Part shown: one piece after another, positions 41,501 through 54,540 of the stretch
Position numbering within the stretch: the first letter of the stretch is position 1
Layout: every line of letters begins with the position of its first letter
Origin: Dryomyza anilis
Taxonomy: Eukaryota; Arthropoda; Insecta; Diptera; Dryomyzidae
NCBI GenBank assembly: GCA_951804985.1
Contig: OX638133.1
Location: forward strand, 3,058,501-3,122,500
DNA: 64,000 nt
Direction of reading: 5' to 3'
Made by a program: the position numbers and the translations under genes
Notes under the pieces: generated by a model
Told to the model about the DNA's origin: nothing
The model's input: only the letters and a program-made list of their open reading frames with translations
Databases searched by the model: none

Positions 41501-44500
41501 CCCAATACTATCTAACCAATTAAAGTGATTTAAACTGCTAAGTTATGCTGCAAAAATAATTATACAGTGGCGGATCTTCTAATTTGGTGATTGAAATTAA
41601 ATACAAAATCAATATAATTCAGTAATAATTTTAAACATTTATTAAAAATTATATTCATTATCAAATTACCTCACAGAACATATTTTTTGTTCATATTTCC
41701 AAACATAATATTTTTTTCTTTTATTTCAATCACCAAATCACTGTTTAATTATTTATGCAGCATTTCTTATCATGTTAAAATTACTGTGATTAGTAGGAGA
41801 ATACTGCAAATGAACTGGTCTATTATTATAAATTTGAAAAAATTAGGTGATCGATAACGAAATTTTGAGAAATTCAATGTCAAAGTAAAAATTTGAATTT
41901 TTATTTTTGTAAATTTCAACTTTACGTACGTTTTTCAAAAGGAAAAAATCATGGGGTTCGAAGATGTGATATACCACTGGAAAGGCAATTTAATTTTATA
42001 AAACATGAGTTAAAAATTCTTATTCAGTTATCAACATATTATACTTTATAAACAATTTTCTTGACTAGGTTATGTCAGTGATATGCATTTACTAAACACC
42101 TGTATCTGAAACATATATATAGGACATATTTTATTTAAAATTTTCTTATTTTTTGAGTCATAGAATGATTGTTGACATCGATGGACCAAACACCCGGTAC
42201 AGTGTTGTCACTCTACCACAATTGTGGTAGAAATACCAGTTTTTTCGGAACTTTTAGATTTCTACCATTTTTTAAGTTATGTAAAATTTCTAATGATGTT
42301 CTTAAAAACTATCAAACTCAAATCAGAATACTGAAAGAAATAACCGTAAATTTAAAAATGTATTCTAAGCAAACATTGAAGTTCTAATATATGCGTTTTA
42401 CAGTCTGATTTCATGATCCTGAATTTCCATTAAAAAAAATCTCAACACGTATACGTACTAGGCAAAATGCATCTTTCAAATAAGATCGTTTAAAAAAATG
42501 CTCTATTAAGAATGAATGTGCCTTTAGTGAACCTTTGATATGAAATAAATCATAATTCATTTATTTGCAAAAAAAAAAATGTTATTTTGATATTTCAAAT
42601 TCAATTTTTAACAAATTCCCTGAGCTTGAGCCTAACTGAAATCTATGTATTTATTGTGTTGTTAAGGAAAATATATAATTTGTTTAAGTTTGATTATACA
42701 ATTGAAATTTGTAAAGAATGTATTAAAAAATCTATATATTACGTATTTGCAAAAATATAAAAAGCTACCATTATTTTGTGAAATCTACCATTATTTTTTT
42801 TGCCCAATCTACCAATAATTATAATTTTAAAGTGACAACACCGGGTCATTTTAAATTTTTTTATGGAAACTGTGTTGATATGGCATATTTTAAAAATGAT
42901 GTCCGATAAAAAAGTTAGTAATTTTCATCGTTAGTTTGAACTATGCTCTGCATAACCATAAATCATTTTTTCATTTATCATTAGATCCAAAATGCTTAAA
43001 AATCGTCTAAAAAAATTATTTTTTTTTGCGTTTATAATCAAATATCATAAAAACCTATCGGAATATTAGTATTTGCCGGTATATTATAATTAGTCTTGGC
43101 AATTGAAGGAACACAACTAGTTTTTCAAAAAACTGTAAAATAATTGTACATTTTTAATTCTAAAAAGTTTCTAAAAAGTGTCTAAAAATGCCTTAAAATG
43201 TCGATAGAAATTTTCTTAAAAACGTTACATAATAGCATAAAAACTAAACTGAATATTCAGTCAAAAACAGCAACCGCGAATTATATAAATTTGATGTATG
43301 AAATGTGCATGACCACTTTTTTTTTTCGTTTTGTTGAGTAGTGCACTTTTCAACAATTCCAAACTTGTCATTAAAAGTATTTGATTTTGAAATAATTCTT
43401 TCTATTTGTCTTGAAAAATAGAATTTGGAACAGTGAAAAAAAAATGTTCATCAATTTGAAAATTTGTATACCATATAAGAATATTTAACATGTCAGAATA
43501 TTTGAAATAACTCAAAAAATATATATTTCATTGATTATTTTTTAAAGATCACAATTACAAACAAAATTTTGTAAAAAAAAATTATTCGAAAAATAATAAA
43601 TATAATTTTCGAAATTAAAAAAAAGTTTCTATCGGAAAAAAATAATATTTTCAAAATAAAAATTTTTTCGAACAAAACATTGTTCTCAAAAAAATTTGTT
43701 TCCGATATTTTTCTTAATTATTTCCTATAGAAAAGAATCGTTACATTTTAAAAATTGGAATGTTATTCTCCAGGATAGCTCGGACAGTTCTCCTCAAAAT
43801 TATTTTGGAAGACAATACTTTTCCGGACAAAATTTCCTCGAGATAATTCTCGCCGAGAACAATTTTCTCTGAAACAATTGATCCAAAAACTATTCGGAAA
43901 AAAATTGTCGGAAGAGCCAACCAATTCTTCCAAGACATTTTTATTCGATAGAAAAAATTAATTTAGGATCTTTGGAAGTCTATTCAAAATTTGTATAATG
44001 TTCTGATATGGTTTAACTTTCATTAATACAATTAAAACAATTTCCACATATTTAAATTTCATATATTGAAATTTCGCTCTACAAAAAGGTTTTAAAAGTG
44101 CATTTTTTAAAGTGTGACATGTAAACTTAGGGTTATATATTCTTAGTCAAAATTGTGTTTAGATCGGGTACTGATCATTGAATTTTTACTTTGTCATAAT
44201 CCCATTTGTTACAGGACAAACAAGATCTTGCCATGATTATGTCTTTCCTAATAGGATAAATTTCTAAAAGGGTTGTACATAGAATCTACAAGAGTAAAAC
44301 ATAGGGTAAAACATTGGATAAAACATAGGGTAAAACATAGGGCAAAACATAGGGTAAAACATAGGGTAAAACATAGGGTAAAACATAGGGAAAAACATAG
44401 GGTAAAACATAGGATAAAACATAGGGTAAAACATAGCGTAAAAAATAGGATGGTATAAAATTATGAATCAAATAAATAAAAACAATAAATTATATATAAC

Positions 44501-47500
44501 AATATCATTATTTAATTATAAAATATAGTAGGTATATTATCTAACAAAACATAAAAGTGAACGAAATTAAAAGTGTTGGATTTACTGGATGCGCGGTAGT
44601 GACAACATCTACATGATTGAATTACAAAATAAAGAGTTCTCTCGGTAAATGGATTGATTGGTATGATGACACTTTTCCACTGAACTCACGACGATACCTT
44701 TGAGTGATACTTTCGTGCGCTCCGATATCTTGATATTCATTTCCTCCAGCACCGTGGTGGCGACGCGTCTTATTTCCGTCCAGTCCTTGACTATATCCTC
44801 GACGGTGGTGCGCGTCGAGGTCACCGTAAATCGAATCACATATTTGCCCTTCAACGACGAGGGAATGCAGTGCAGATTGCCGCGATGATTGAGCCGCTTC
44901 AGCAGTCGCTCGGTCAATTCATTGTCGCCCTTGAGGCGGAACACAACCAGGCCTGCAAAGCAATAATATTATTTTTAATGCAGATACATTAAATTCGTTG
45001 TTTGGTTGAACGAAAGAAAGAAAAAGCTAGTTGCAACAACCAACTTAATTCGTTAAAAATGAGATAAATTAGCATATACACACACCAATTAGTTCATAAA
45101 CACTTCTACATTGGTTTTAGTACAAACTAGTGACAACTTAACAGTTGCGCGCATCGAATATATTTGGTTGGTGCAACTAATTTCCAATTTATCGGTTACT
45201 ACAACTCACCTAAATAACGTTTGGCGGGAATTTCAAAACGATGATCGGACAAAACGAGCGCCTCAAACTTTTGCGCCAGCCGAACGCCTTCGCGTATATG
45301 TTGCTGGAGTCCTTTGATGCCGAAGGAGCGCAGCACAAACCAGATCTTGAGCGCGCGAAAACGACGACTGAGCGGTATCTGCCAGTGCATAAAATCCACT
45401 GAAACGCCAGAGTTCTCGTGCTGCAGATACAAAGGCTCCACATTGAAGGTACGATGCACGGCCGTGCTATCTCTAACCCTGCGGCGGAGAAAAGCGCAAG
45501 AATTAGGATTATGTTTATTTAGGAAAACTCCAGATACACCTACCAGAGGGCGGTCGCATCGAAATGCACCATCAGCCACTTGGAGGGATTGAATGCAATC
45601 GAGTCCGCGCGCTCGATGCCCTTCAGCCATGTGCGATACTCGGGACAAATGAAAGCGCTACCCGCATAGGCGGCATCCACATGCAACCAAAGATTTAAAT
45701 CACGACAGACGATGCCAATCTGCAAGTTACAGAAGTTATAAGAATTGCAAATGGGTGGAAACAAAACAACTATTGGCACAAACCTCCTCCAGGTTGTCGA
45801 ATGCGCATGAGCCTGTCGTGCCCAGAGTACAACAAACCTGTTGGACGAGAAGAAAAAGTCGAAGAAGAAAGAGGAGAAGCATGAGTAGGACAAAACACTT
45901 GTTGAGTTTTGTTTGCGAATTGATTTCATTGCTGACAACTATTAATTAGTTCCCATGAGACTCACTGCGAAGAAATCGGCTTAGCGCCAGCAATGATGAT
46001 TCGCATTTTTTACAGATTTCAAAGCAGCTGACACCAGCACGTGGCACGCATCAAACTTACCCAGAATGGTACTAATCCTTGCTTGATATCGTCCTCAATT
46101 GCTTCGCGTAAGAGGTCCCCACGCATCGAGAGGTTCTCATCAGCCTCAATGTAACGCATTCTGACGAGTCCTGTGGCATAAAAAACAGATTTTTAATTAG
46201 CTAAATACCTAGGTTAAGGTAGAATTCACGAAACTACAGTTGTTCTTTCTAGTAATCTACGGTATTACATATCATACCATTTATATTCCATAAAACAGAA
46301 ACAAATTGAACAAATTCTGCATTAAAAATGATTTCTAATTCTTTACGAACAAAGCTTTACCGTTTGTTTGGACTTTTTGGTCATAATCATACTGAGATTT
46401 TATTTTTTTTTATCAGCCAAAGAATTATAACCGGCCTACAATATTGTATTACTATTTAACATGCAGAAGAACATCGAGACTTCATCTAAACCAGCGTCCT
46501 TTTTTATTTACATAGACCTTTTAAATTCACTAAATAAACGTCAGTAAGAAATTCCATTAGACTCATCAGGCGTTTTTTTGTACTCAGAACCTTACTTATG
46601 GAAATGATGAAGACTTCTCTATGCCTAGGCGGAACCTTTTACTAATTATGTTTATTAATTACTTTAGTTTTAGGAAATAATCTTGGCCCACAGAGAAAAT
46701 CTTGGTTGACTCGTATGTTCAATCGGCGGCTGTACCATGTACTCTTAAATGGGACCAATTCTTCGAAACTTTGAAACATCATCTTAAATTCACAAAAACT
46801 AAAAACACAGATAAATGGACGAAGATTATCAATTTTACCACTAATTGTATAATAGAAAACCCTTCAACTTTTATCACAATAATTTAAAATAGACATGATA
46901 ATGACCTGATTATATTGGTATTGTAACTGATCTAGTTATAACATGGAAAAAATGCAAGTATCAGTTCTCGATCAGGCCCTAGAATAAATTGCACTTGGGA
47001 AATGTTTCAATAAAATGTTTCCAAATAACAAAATTTAAACAAACATAAAATACAAAAATAACTATCAGATCTGAGACAAAATTTCTGTTATTTTTTAGGA
47101 AAATTTCAGGCATATTGCCGGCAAATACACATACAAATGTTGGAATGTTTAAAAGACCCAGATAACATTTTTAGCAGGGTCGAGGCAGTTGAGAAACATT
47201 TTTCAATATATTTTAAACAAACAAAGGCGGAGTTTGCCTCACAAGCTATCTGTTTTCTGCCTCTTCCTTAAATATGCCGTGAATCTGCCATTAAAATTCC
47301 TTAAAATTTACAATATTCTACGCACTTCCTAAAATATTCCATTTATCTGTGTGTTTGCCGGAAATATTCCTGAAAAATGGCAGAAATTTTGTTTCGGGAG
47401 ATTGTAAAATGTTGTGGAATTTTAATGGCAGATTCACGGCATATTTTGGGAACGGGCCGAAAACAGACAGCTTGTGATACAAACTACGCCTTTGTCTATT

Positions 47501-48936
47501 TGCAATAAGTCGAGAAAATGTGTCTGAACAGCGTCGACCCTGCCAAAAATTTCGTCTGGGAATGTCAAAAAATGTTTCTAAACTGCCTCGACCCTGCCAA
47601 ATATTTAGTCTGCGGCAGATTTCAAATTGTGGTATGTCTAACCATTTAAACAAAAGTCAAATTTTTCCCACATCCCACCAAAACCTTCACTCACCTATTA
47701 ACGCCGCCTTCTCCACACTGGAATGCGCCTGATCCGCACAGTACGCCACCAGACGCGCATTAATTTCCGCATCCTGATAGCCGGGACACTGCTCATGGAA
47801 TCTGCGTATGGCTCTGGTGCGTCCGGCCAGTAAACATACCAAAGTCGCCTCACTGGATGTCGTCTGTATGACGCCGCCTCCCTTGCTGCTGTTACTCAAA
47901 TGCAAAAATTCATCCGGCAATCCAATCATTTTGCCCAACCAGTTCATAACAATAATTTCCAGTTCGGTACAGGCAGGCGAGCTGGCCCACGTAAAACCGA
48001 GGCAGTTAATGGCATCGGCCAACATGTCGCCCAGCAGCGACGGAAACGAATTGAGAGCCGGAAAGTAGGCGTGCATGTGAGGACTTTGCCAATGCGTTAT
48101 GCCGGGCATAATGACGCGCTCCACATCTGCGATAATGTTGCCCCAATTTTCGCCGTCGATGGGCGCCGAATCGGGCAGCAGATTCTGCATGTAGCCCGGC
48201 TTGACATCAGGGAATACCTTGCGGTCGCGTATGTTCTCCAGATAGTCGGCGATGTAGTCGACCATTTCTTTGCCTAGTTTAAATTGATGAGAAGGAAAAT
48301 ATTAAAGTTTAGATTTAGAATATTTTATTAAAATATTTTAGAGAGGATTTGTAGAGGTTACTAATTTGTAAAGAAAATTTTAAGGATAAAAATGTTCCTT
48401 CTGCAATTAAGAAAACTCCTTACGAAATATGGTTTTAGAGTTTCCATTTCGAAAACCTTTTTTTGCCTAGATGCATTTAGGAATTATCTTGAGAATACAC
48501 GAACGGACTGATAGTTTTATTTCACTCGTTTTAAAATTGTATTTTTTAGATTCCAGTGATTTTATTCCATAAAAGGCTTTAACACTTTGACATACATTTA
48601 TTATACTCGTTTGTGGAACCCAATGATTCATGTGTGATTTGAAAACTTTTCGCTCTGATCCTTGTTATATGAAAATTTCTTAATACACAGTGATATATTT
48701 AGCAAACAAAGCTTTCACCATATCACACTTGTGAGTTTAAATATTTTGATTGGGGGTTGTGGGTGGAAACAACCCCCAGAATTGGCTAAATGGCTGACGA
48801 CTGCTGTGATTTTTATTGCACTGGACAATTTCATGCAACTTATTAAAAGAGTTACGATGTAAGGATTTTGGGAAAATTCATTTTCAAACGGTTAAATGTT
48901 TTACTTACCACGTTGACGATATTCTGTAAAGTCCAT
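38502..48936 (-). CDS. Hdc: histidine decarboxylase, group II PLP enzyme, 12 exons, 905 aa
   Basis: Exons (minus): 48909-48936, 47695-48273, 46061-46170, 45784-45837, 45544-45719, 45210-45478, 44698-44952, 40484-40629, 40360-40411, 40123-40296, 39661-39762, 38502-39274. All join in frame (2718 nt with TAG). Converts histidine to histamine, the photoreceptor and mechanosensory transmitter of flies. The N-terminus is [20 protein letters not shown]; substrate-region motifs are [12 protein letters not shown] and [19 protein letters not shown] carries the PLP-ring aspartate D272; NPSKWLMV carries the Schiff-base lysine K304; [18 protein letters not shown] follows. The first 490 residues are about 85-90% like Drosophila Hdc by eye. 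The tail (about 490-905) keeps fly-specific blocks ([43 protein letters not shown]) but is otherwise S/T/P-rich. Drosophila Hdc has about 847 residues. Tdc and Ddc are excluded by the tail and motif details. Confidence 0.96.
41097..42197. mobile_element. 1.1-kb foldback element with long inverted repeats and TA target site, in Hdc intron 7
   Basis: The left end (CAGGGTGTTTGGTTCATCGA) and reversed right end (CCGGGTGTTTGGTCCATCGA) begin inverted arms. They extend about 330-380 bp each (tcattctatgactcaaaaa, ttacgtacgtttcaaaa, caaaatttcgttatcgatca) and meet around a 360-bp centre. TA lies outside both ends (41095-41096, 42198-42199). It has the form of a non-autonomous Tc1/mariner-type element. 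No coding frame. Confidence 0.85.
42198..44280 (-). other. remainder of Hdc intron 7
   Basis: AT-rich. A degenerate ttctccga/aattctcgccg repeat occurs at about 43755-43935, similar to 3340-3510 and 63230-63440. No exon was found. Confidence 0.5.
44283..44456. repeat. 12-bp minisatellite (gtaaaacatagg)n in Hdc intron 7
   Basis: About 13-14 tandem copies of gtaaaacatagg, several with one substitution. Because 12 is divisible by three, both strands give open frames of four-residue repeats (VKHR on the plus strand, LPYV on the minus strand). These are a by-product of the repeat, not a gene. Confidence 0.9.
44985..45205 (-). repeat. diverged CACACAGAA-type MITE relic in Hdc intron 6
   Basis: Words like agctagttgcaacaaccaac, agcatatacacacaccaatt and atttggttggtgcaactaat parallel the bodies of the elements at 36731-37055 and 51007-51330. 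Clear ends are no longer visible. Confidence 0.45.
46171..47158 (-). other. part of Hdc intron 2, nothing recognised
   Basis: No exon or repeat boundary was seen; the short frame near 46702-46887 is not protein-like. Confidence 0.45.
47159..47612. mobile_element. foldback element in Hdc intron 2
   Basis: Two arms of about 210-220 bp are inverted around position 47390: agcagggtcgaggcagttga, then gaaacattttt, pairs with the rightmost aaaaatgtttct followed by aaactgcctcgaccctgcc. The inner words tatgccgtgaatctgccatt and tggcagattcacggcatatt also pair. One arm of the same family occurs at about 63005-63190. The right side carries an extra partial repeat of the ctgcctcgaccctgcc word. No coding capacity. 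Confidence 0.75.
48274..48908 (-). other. Hdc intron 1
   Basis: Flanked by donor CGTG|GTAAGT and acceptor AACTAG|GCAAAG. No additional exon or element recognised. Confidence 0.6.
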
Positions 48937-50847
48937 TGCAGCACTTTTTTGTAGTTTAACAGTTGATTTGTTGAGTTTGCAGCAGATTTGATTAAAAAGT
49001 CTTTAAATCCTTTAAATCTGCGAATGGAAATTGTTGTAATAAAAACCGATTTGAAACAGTTAAAGTCACTAAAACGTATTGGTCACACTTAGCACTTTTG
49101 TAATATTAAAACAGAGAGTTTTTAGGAAATTTTAGATTACACTTTCGCTGAAAAACTGCACCAAAATACTGTCAACCACACAGTGAGCTGAAAATATTGC
49201 CGACCCAGTGAATGTCATGCCATTTGTGGGGCTTCTTTTGTATGACTTATTGAATGGGTATGGCGTAGTAAAGGTGAAAAACAACATTGCGTTTCTCACC
49301 TTAATTACGACAACTGTTTAAATATTTTGGTTTTCTCAGCCTACCTCCATCTATCCATCCACCTTCCATCCATCCATTCACATTCTGTATTACTCACCCC
49401 TTTTTGCTATTATAGATTCTGACGCGTTTGACCTATGCGACATGTAGTCGGGAATTGCGAATTGCGTTTGACCAGCGTCTTTTTGACTTAGGCTTTTTAT
49501 AATGAATTAGTTCAAAGCCACCGCCGATACGTACGACGTATTCCTTATTTTGAACATATGCAACTTATCTAAAACGTTATGTGGGAAATTTTGTTTTGCC
49601 TTGGTTATGTTTTCAGTTGGCCCCCTGCATTGCTCTAGGTTATCAGTCGAAGTTTGCGATAAGAGGTTCCAGAAAGCAACTATGACAACTAAGAATGACG
49701 TATGATGCACCTCGAGTTCTAAAATGGCAGGCATTCAAAATTAATATAGCCTTTAATTATAGAACTTACTTTTTAAAGGATCCGACCTATTCTCAGACTA
49801 ATTTCACAACTGAAATACATTGTTTCATTTGTTCATCTTGACTTTTATAGGTTTTTTCTGTAAAACTAAAATTTATTTAACCGCAGCGCAAGTGGCTACA
49901 ATTTTCGATGCACTCTCCCCAAATAAATTACGAAATATATTTGAATAACTTTTTTTATGTTAATTAACAAAAAAAGCAACAATTGTAAAATAGTTTGCAT
50001 TAATTGCAGCGATAATTAGAGGTTTTGATAATTGTTAATGAGAATTAGTTGAATTAATGTTGAATTGCTGAATCAAATATTCGATTGTTGTAAAATTCTC
50101 AGCACGTTAATAATGATATTTTCGGTTAAGAAATCTTGTTGATCAGATAGATGGCTGTATAATAAATTGTTTCCTAATTACAACGTCACCCTATACAACT
50201 TTTAGAGCAGAAAATTCAATTTTTTTATATTATATACAATACCTGATATCATATTGGGGTCAGTGAATAGCTTTGCGGAATTATCACACGTTTTGCATAA
50301 TTTGTGACCAAATTTAATATATTTGTTAGAAACTGAGAAATATTCTACTTTAAAATGCTGTTTTCAATTGTAACTTAACATTTATATTATATGAAATATA
50401 GGATTTTTGGTTTTTTCTTTAATAAAATTCATAAAATTCGAAAAAATGTGAAATTTTGCTCTAGTTGGTACTATTGTCGATCTAAGCAGTGATCGGATGT
50501 AATTTTAATTATAAATTGCATTTTTTGTTTATATTTTTGATCAAATTTGATGCCAAATAACTCAATAATATAAGCAAAAAAGGACCCAGTATACCGGTAC
50601 TTGAAGACTCCATACGATTTAATGAATTTCAACATTTAAAAGTTCTATAGAATACGTTCGAAAATTATTTTGGTTTTTGTGATAAAAAAAGGACAAAAAA
50701 TGTACAAAAAACTGAATGAATCAAGAATCAGAATAGATAGAATCTGAATATATAGCATCAGAATAGAATGACATCAATCAACACATAAATCTATTTTTGA
50801 CATATACCGCATAATTTATTCAAAAAGTTTATTTAATGATTGTTTTT
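48937..50847 (-). promoter_or_regulatory. Hdc upstream region
   Basis: Presumed Hdc 5' UTR and promoter at about 48937-49260 (less AT-rich, with an attcactgggtcgg word on the minus strand). No TATA/Inr pair with proper spacing was identified, and an upstream non-coding exon cannot be excluded. 49330-49400 has a tccatccatcc run. Beyond 49750 nothing is recognised. Confidence 0.3.
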
Positions 50848-51006
50848 ATACCATACACATAGAGTGAAAAGATATATTTAGCTTGGTCAGCCATTTGTAA
50901 CACCCAAATGGGGACGTGTCCAGTATATTATTGATCAGTGTGACCCTCATGAATCGATAAAACGATGTCCGGCTGTTTGTTGCTTTGTGTATGTTAAATA
51001 CACGAT
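50848..51006 (+). mobile_element. 5' fragment of the ATACCCTACACC element family
   Basis: ataccatacacatagagtga, then catttgtaacacccaaatgg, gacgtgtccagtatatt, ttgatcagtgtgaccctcat and gatgtccggctgttt follow the same order as the first 150 bp of the element at 7357-8114. Homology ends where the next MITE begins. Confidence 0.55.
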
Positions 51007-51330
51007 CACAGAAAAACTCTCTTTTGGCATGAAGTTGGAAGAATGAAAAAGTTAGTTGTACCAACTAACTTGATTCTGTTAAATCGAATGGTTTACAAAA
51101 TTGCTGGCTGAACTGCCATATTAGACTATACACATGAAATATTAGTCTATACACACTCCTAATGGTTTTTAATCTGTACTAAATTGGTCTAAAACAGTTC
51201 TAAATTGGTTGTAGAACAAACTACAACTCTTTTTATTTTGGCAATAACAAACGACTAAGCGGTTGAGAGAATCAAATAAGTTGGTTGGGCAAAGAGTTGG
51301 TTGGCGCAACAAATATCTATTCTGTGTGTA
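51007..51330 (-). mobile_element. MITE with CACACAGAA ends (copy B)
   Basis: Opposite orientation to 36731-37055: the left end is cacagaaaaactctcttttg, the body is ttagttgtaccaactaactt and gagaatcaaataagttggtt, and the right end is tattctgtgtg. It is inserted directly against the fragment at 50848-51006. Confidence 0.7.
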
Positions 51331-51589
51331 GTTAAAGTAATTCAATGAAACATTGAAGTTAGATTATGTAGATATCTACGTTATCTGGTATTAAAATTGG
51401 GCGTGATTGGACCTGTGAACCGACCGCTTATGTTCAAAAACCTCATATAACGCTAACATCTACGGATGAATTTTGGTTCAATGAACTTTTGGTTCAAATA
51501 TGTATTGATTTTATACTTAGCTATAATTTAAAAGAAATTTTAAAGAAAAAAAAAATCAAAATACGGTACACCTATCATACATATAGGCA
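51331..51589. other. spacer, nothing recognised
   Basis: Short AT-rich spacer with no frame. Confidence 0.45.
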
Positions 51590-53340
51590 TTTCATGGGGT
51601 TCCGGATGGGACATTCGTACGTTTAAATATCTTGAAGGAAAATTAATAAATTTACTTAATTTTTTTGTGCTAGCAGTATTTAAATAGGACTAATTATTTT
51701 CAAATTAGAGAATTCCATATGGTAGAATTCCATATGGTAGTAGTCGAACCGGACGAGACAAAATCGATAGTGCATGTCGAAGTTCATATGGAAAGTCCAA
51801 AAAGTCAACAAATTTTACATACAAATTATTTTTTTGAATTACTGTATAAAATACCTGAAATAATGTACTTTGTTTGTAAATTTACACTTTCTTTCTAAAA
51901 TGTATAGTTTTCTCGTAATAAATCAAGGAATTATTACGGACGAGAGAATTTTATTTTTCTTTTTTCTAAAAATACTTTTTAAAAACAAAATATTTTTTTT
52001 AATTATTTAGAAAGATAGCTAAAATAATTTACTTTATTTTTATATATAAACAATTTGTTCTTAAAGTTTACAGTTATTTCGTAATAAATCATAGTGTAAT
52101 TCCGGATGTTCCATATGGGCATTTCCTGGGGTTCCGGACGAGACATTCGTATGCTTAAAACTTTAATATCTCGAAGGAAAATTTCTGAATTTACTTGATT
52201 TTTTTGTTCTATACGATAGATCAAATGATATAACTAAAATAGTAGGCGTTCCGAACGGGAAAAAAAACGGAAATAAAGATCGAGGTTCATATGGATATTC
52301 CAAACAGTCAGCGAATTTTGCGTACCAATGATTTTTTTGAAATATTTAAAAAATAGTTGAAATCATGTGCTTTCTTTGTATATTTACTCTTTGTGCCTAA
52401 AGTTTGTAGTTTTTTTTTTTTTAATAAATCACAGAAAAATTCCGGATGGGACAAAAAATTCCGTATTTGAATTATCAGTACGATTTTTATTCTAAAAATA
52501 CTTTTTTAGTACAATATATTTTTTTGAATTATCTCTTAACATAGTTGAGACAATTTACTTTATTTCTGTATATGGACACTTTATTCCTAAAGTTTACAGT
52601 TATTTCGTAATAAATCATAGAATAATATCGGACGTTCCGTATGACTGACAGGATGGATTAATAATCATTATTACGAAATAAAAAGTGATGTACGAATCGA
52701 ATATCCAGATGTTTTCTTAATTTTTAGTTTTTTTTACTCTTTTGTTAAAAAAAAATATATTTTGTACACTTTTGGTACTCAAAGTTCCGGACGTGACATA
52801 TTTCAATTAGCTTTTATAAATGTTCTTGAATTACTAAAAAATCAAAGTTTATAATTTTGAAAATGCCGAGGACATTTTGATTTAGAAACAGAGGATTCAT
52901 TTCTATAAAAATGTTGTTTGTTTAATATGATATTAAATGTCTCTTTTTAGTTCCGAACGTGACACCCTTCTGTAAAAATTAAAATTTGTCCCTTATTTTA
53001 ATTTTAATGCTTATTTTTAAACATTTAGATATATTAATTAAGGTTGTCTGAAAGAACAGAAAATAATATTTTGTATCTATATTTCTTTCAAATTATTTAA
53101 TTTGGTTACTCAAAGTACATGAAAAATTGGTATATTTACAAGTTGTATAGTTAACGTAACTTTATGCGTATTTTTTTATACGTTACCGTTAACGGAATAG
53201 AATTTTATTTTTAGATATTTTGATTCACATATTTAAGATTTCAAATCCATAATTTTTCAAAGATTTGAGTTTTTGAATTTGAGAATTTGAATTTTTCGGT
53301 CGTGGTTAACGTTTTTCTGGAAATGCCCATATGGGTACTC
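51590..53340 (+). repeat. large inverted repeat, left arm (1.75 kb)
   Basis: Matches the reverse complement of 58607-60075 over its length. Shared landmarks in order: atcttgaaggaaaattaata, agtatttaaataggacta, tcatatggaaagtccaaaa, tcgtaataaatca, cctgacagga-type ctgacaggatggattaataa, tactcaaagttccggacgtg, taccgttaacggaatagaat and cgtggttaacgtttttctgg. A unit of roughly 500 bp is present twice here (about 51600-52130 and 52140-52640) and only once in the other arm. No coding frame. Confidence 0.8.
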
Positions 53341-54411
53341 AGATAAAAGGAAATTCTTTATCGATTGCAAGTTTGTAGTTATTTTAAGAATTGGTTAACT
53401 ATGGACCATTTTAAACGGCAGACATTATCATATATGTTTCGGCTTTGACCGACTATAACTATGACAATTCTTACCTACTTAACTATCAAAATTTTCCTAC
53501 TTCAAAGACCTAACCTGCTTTACTGCTTATATTTAAGCCGTACAAAATTTTAAAAATTTCATATAATAATTTTGTAAATAACTTTATATTTCTCTAAGTA
53601 ATACAAATCGAAAAATAAGTAAATGTCTTAAATCACATTCCGGATGTGAAACATTTATCAAGTATCATTTGCTCACTGCTCTGACCAAAAATTCCATATT
53701 TGAGATATACCCTACAGTTCATTCAAAAAGGTATTTAATTCAATTTGTGTATACTATAAAATGTAACCCTTACAATAATTTAACAATTCTATAAAATATA
53801 TTTGTGAATATTTTAGATTTGGATGAGTAATAGATAAGGCAAATACTGAAATTATAGAAAAATCACAATTCGCCAATTTCAATATTTATCATGTTTCATC
53901 TCTGCTCACTGCTCTGACCAATAAATAATAGACAACTTGAATAGAAAAAAAAAACTATTTCATTAATTTAAGTAACACTTTTTCAATGTCGATAAGAATA
54001 ATAAATTAGCAATTGATTGTATAGCGAATGGCTCTTGTGATAGATAATTTAATTAGCTGTTAATTTATTCCTAGATTTAATATTTTGTTATTTTTTACTA
54101 TTTTTGTTGTTTTGTTTGGCCAGAGTGTGGGATATTTTGCATTGCCTTGAAATATTTGACTATATAAGTAGGTATTGGCCCCCAGTGTTGGCCACACTTA
54201 TCAATGTACTTTCGGTTGATAAGACAATCAATTGGAATTTGAAAAACTATGACGTATAATGCACCCAAAAAGCTAGAAGGAAGTTATTCGAAATTAAAGT
54301 TTATAGAAAAACTATTTAATAATTTCAAAATTCTACCTAAGTTTTGAAATTGGAAGGACTTACCAAAAATTTATTCAGAAATAAATATATTTAAAATTTG
54401 AAATTTGAATT
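53341..54411. other. intergenic within the inverted-repeat structure, nothing recognised
   Basis: Contains a tttcggctttgaccgactataac fragment near 53438 that resembles the end of the element at 7357-8114. No gene. Confidence 0.45.
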
Positions 54412-54540
54412 CACGTCTGGTTAGAGCGTTGGACTACGAATCAAAAAAGTCACTGGTGAGTTAGACTACGAGCCGAAAGGGTTCAATAACTGTGACTGTC
54501 AACATCTTGTTCATAGAAACATATTTCTATTTTTTTTGAA
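54412..54540 (+). mobile_element. degenerate SINE head (copy 6)
   Basis: ctggttagagcgttggacta followed by gactacgagccgaaagggtt and gttcatagaaacatatttct is the SINE 5' part with a small duplication. The B box is damaged and the rest of the body is missing. Confidence 0.55.

Noticed and set aside
44273..44471. Open frames of KHRV/LPYV repeats on both strands
   Set aside because: Produced by a 12-bp minisatellite inside an Hdc intron; length divisible by three keeps frames open without coding meaning.
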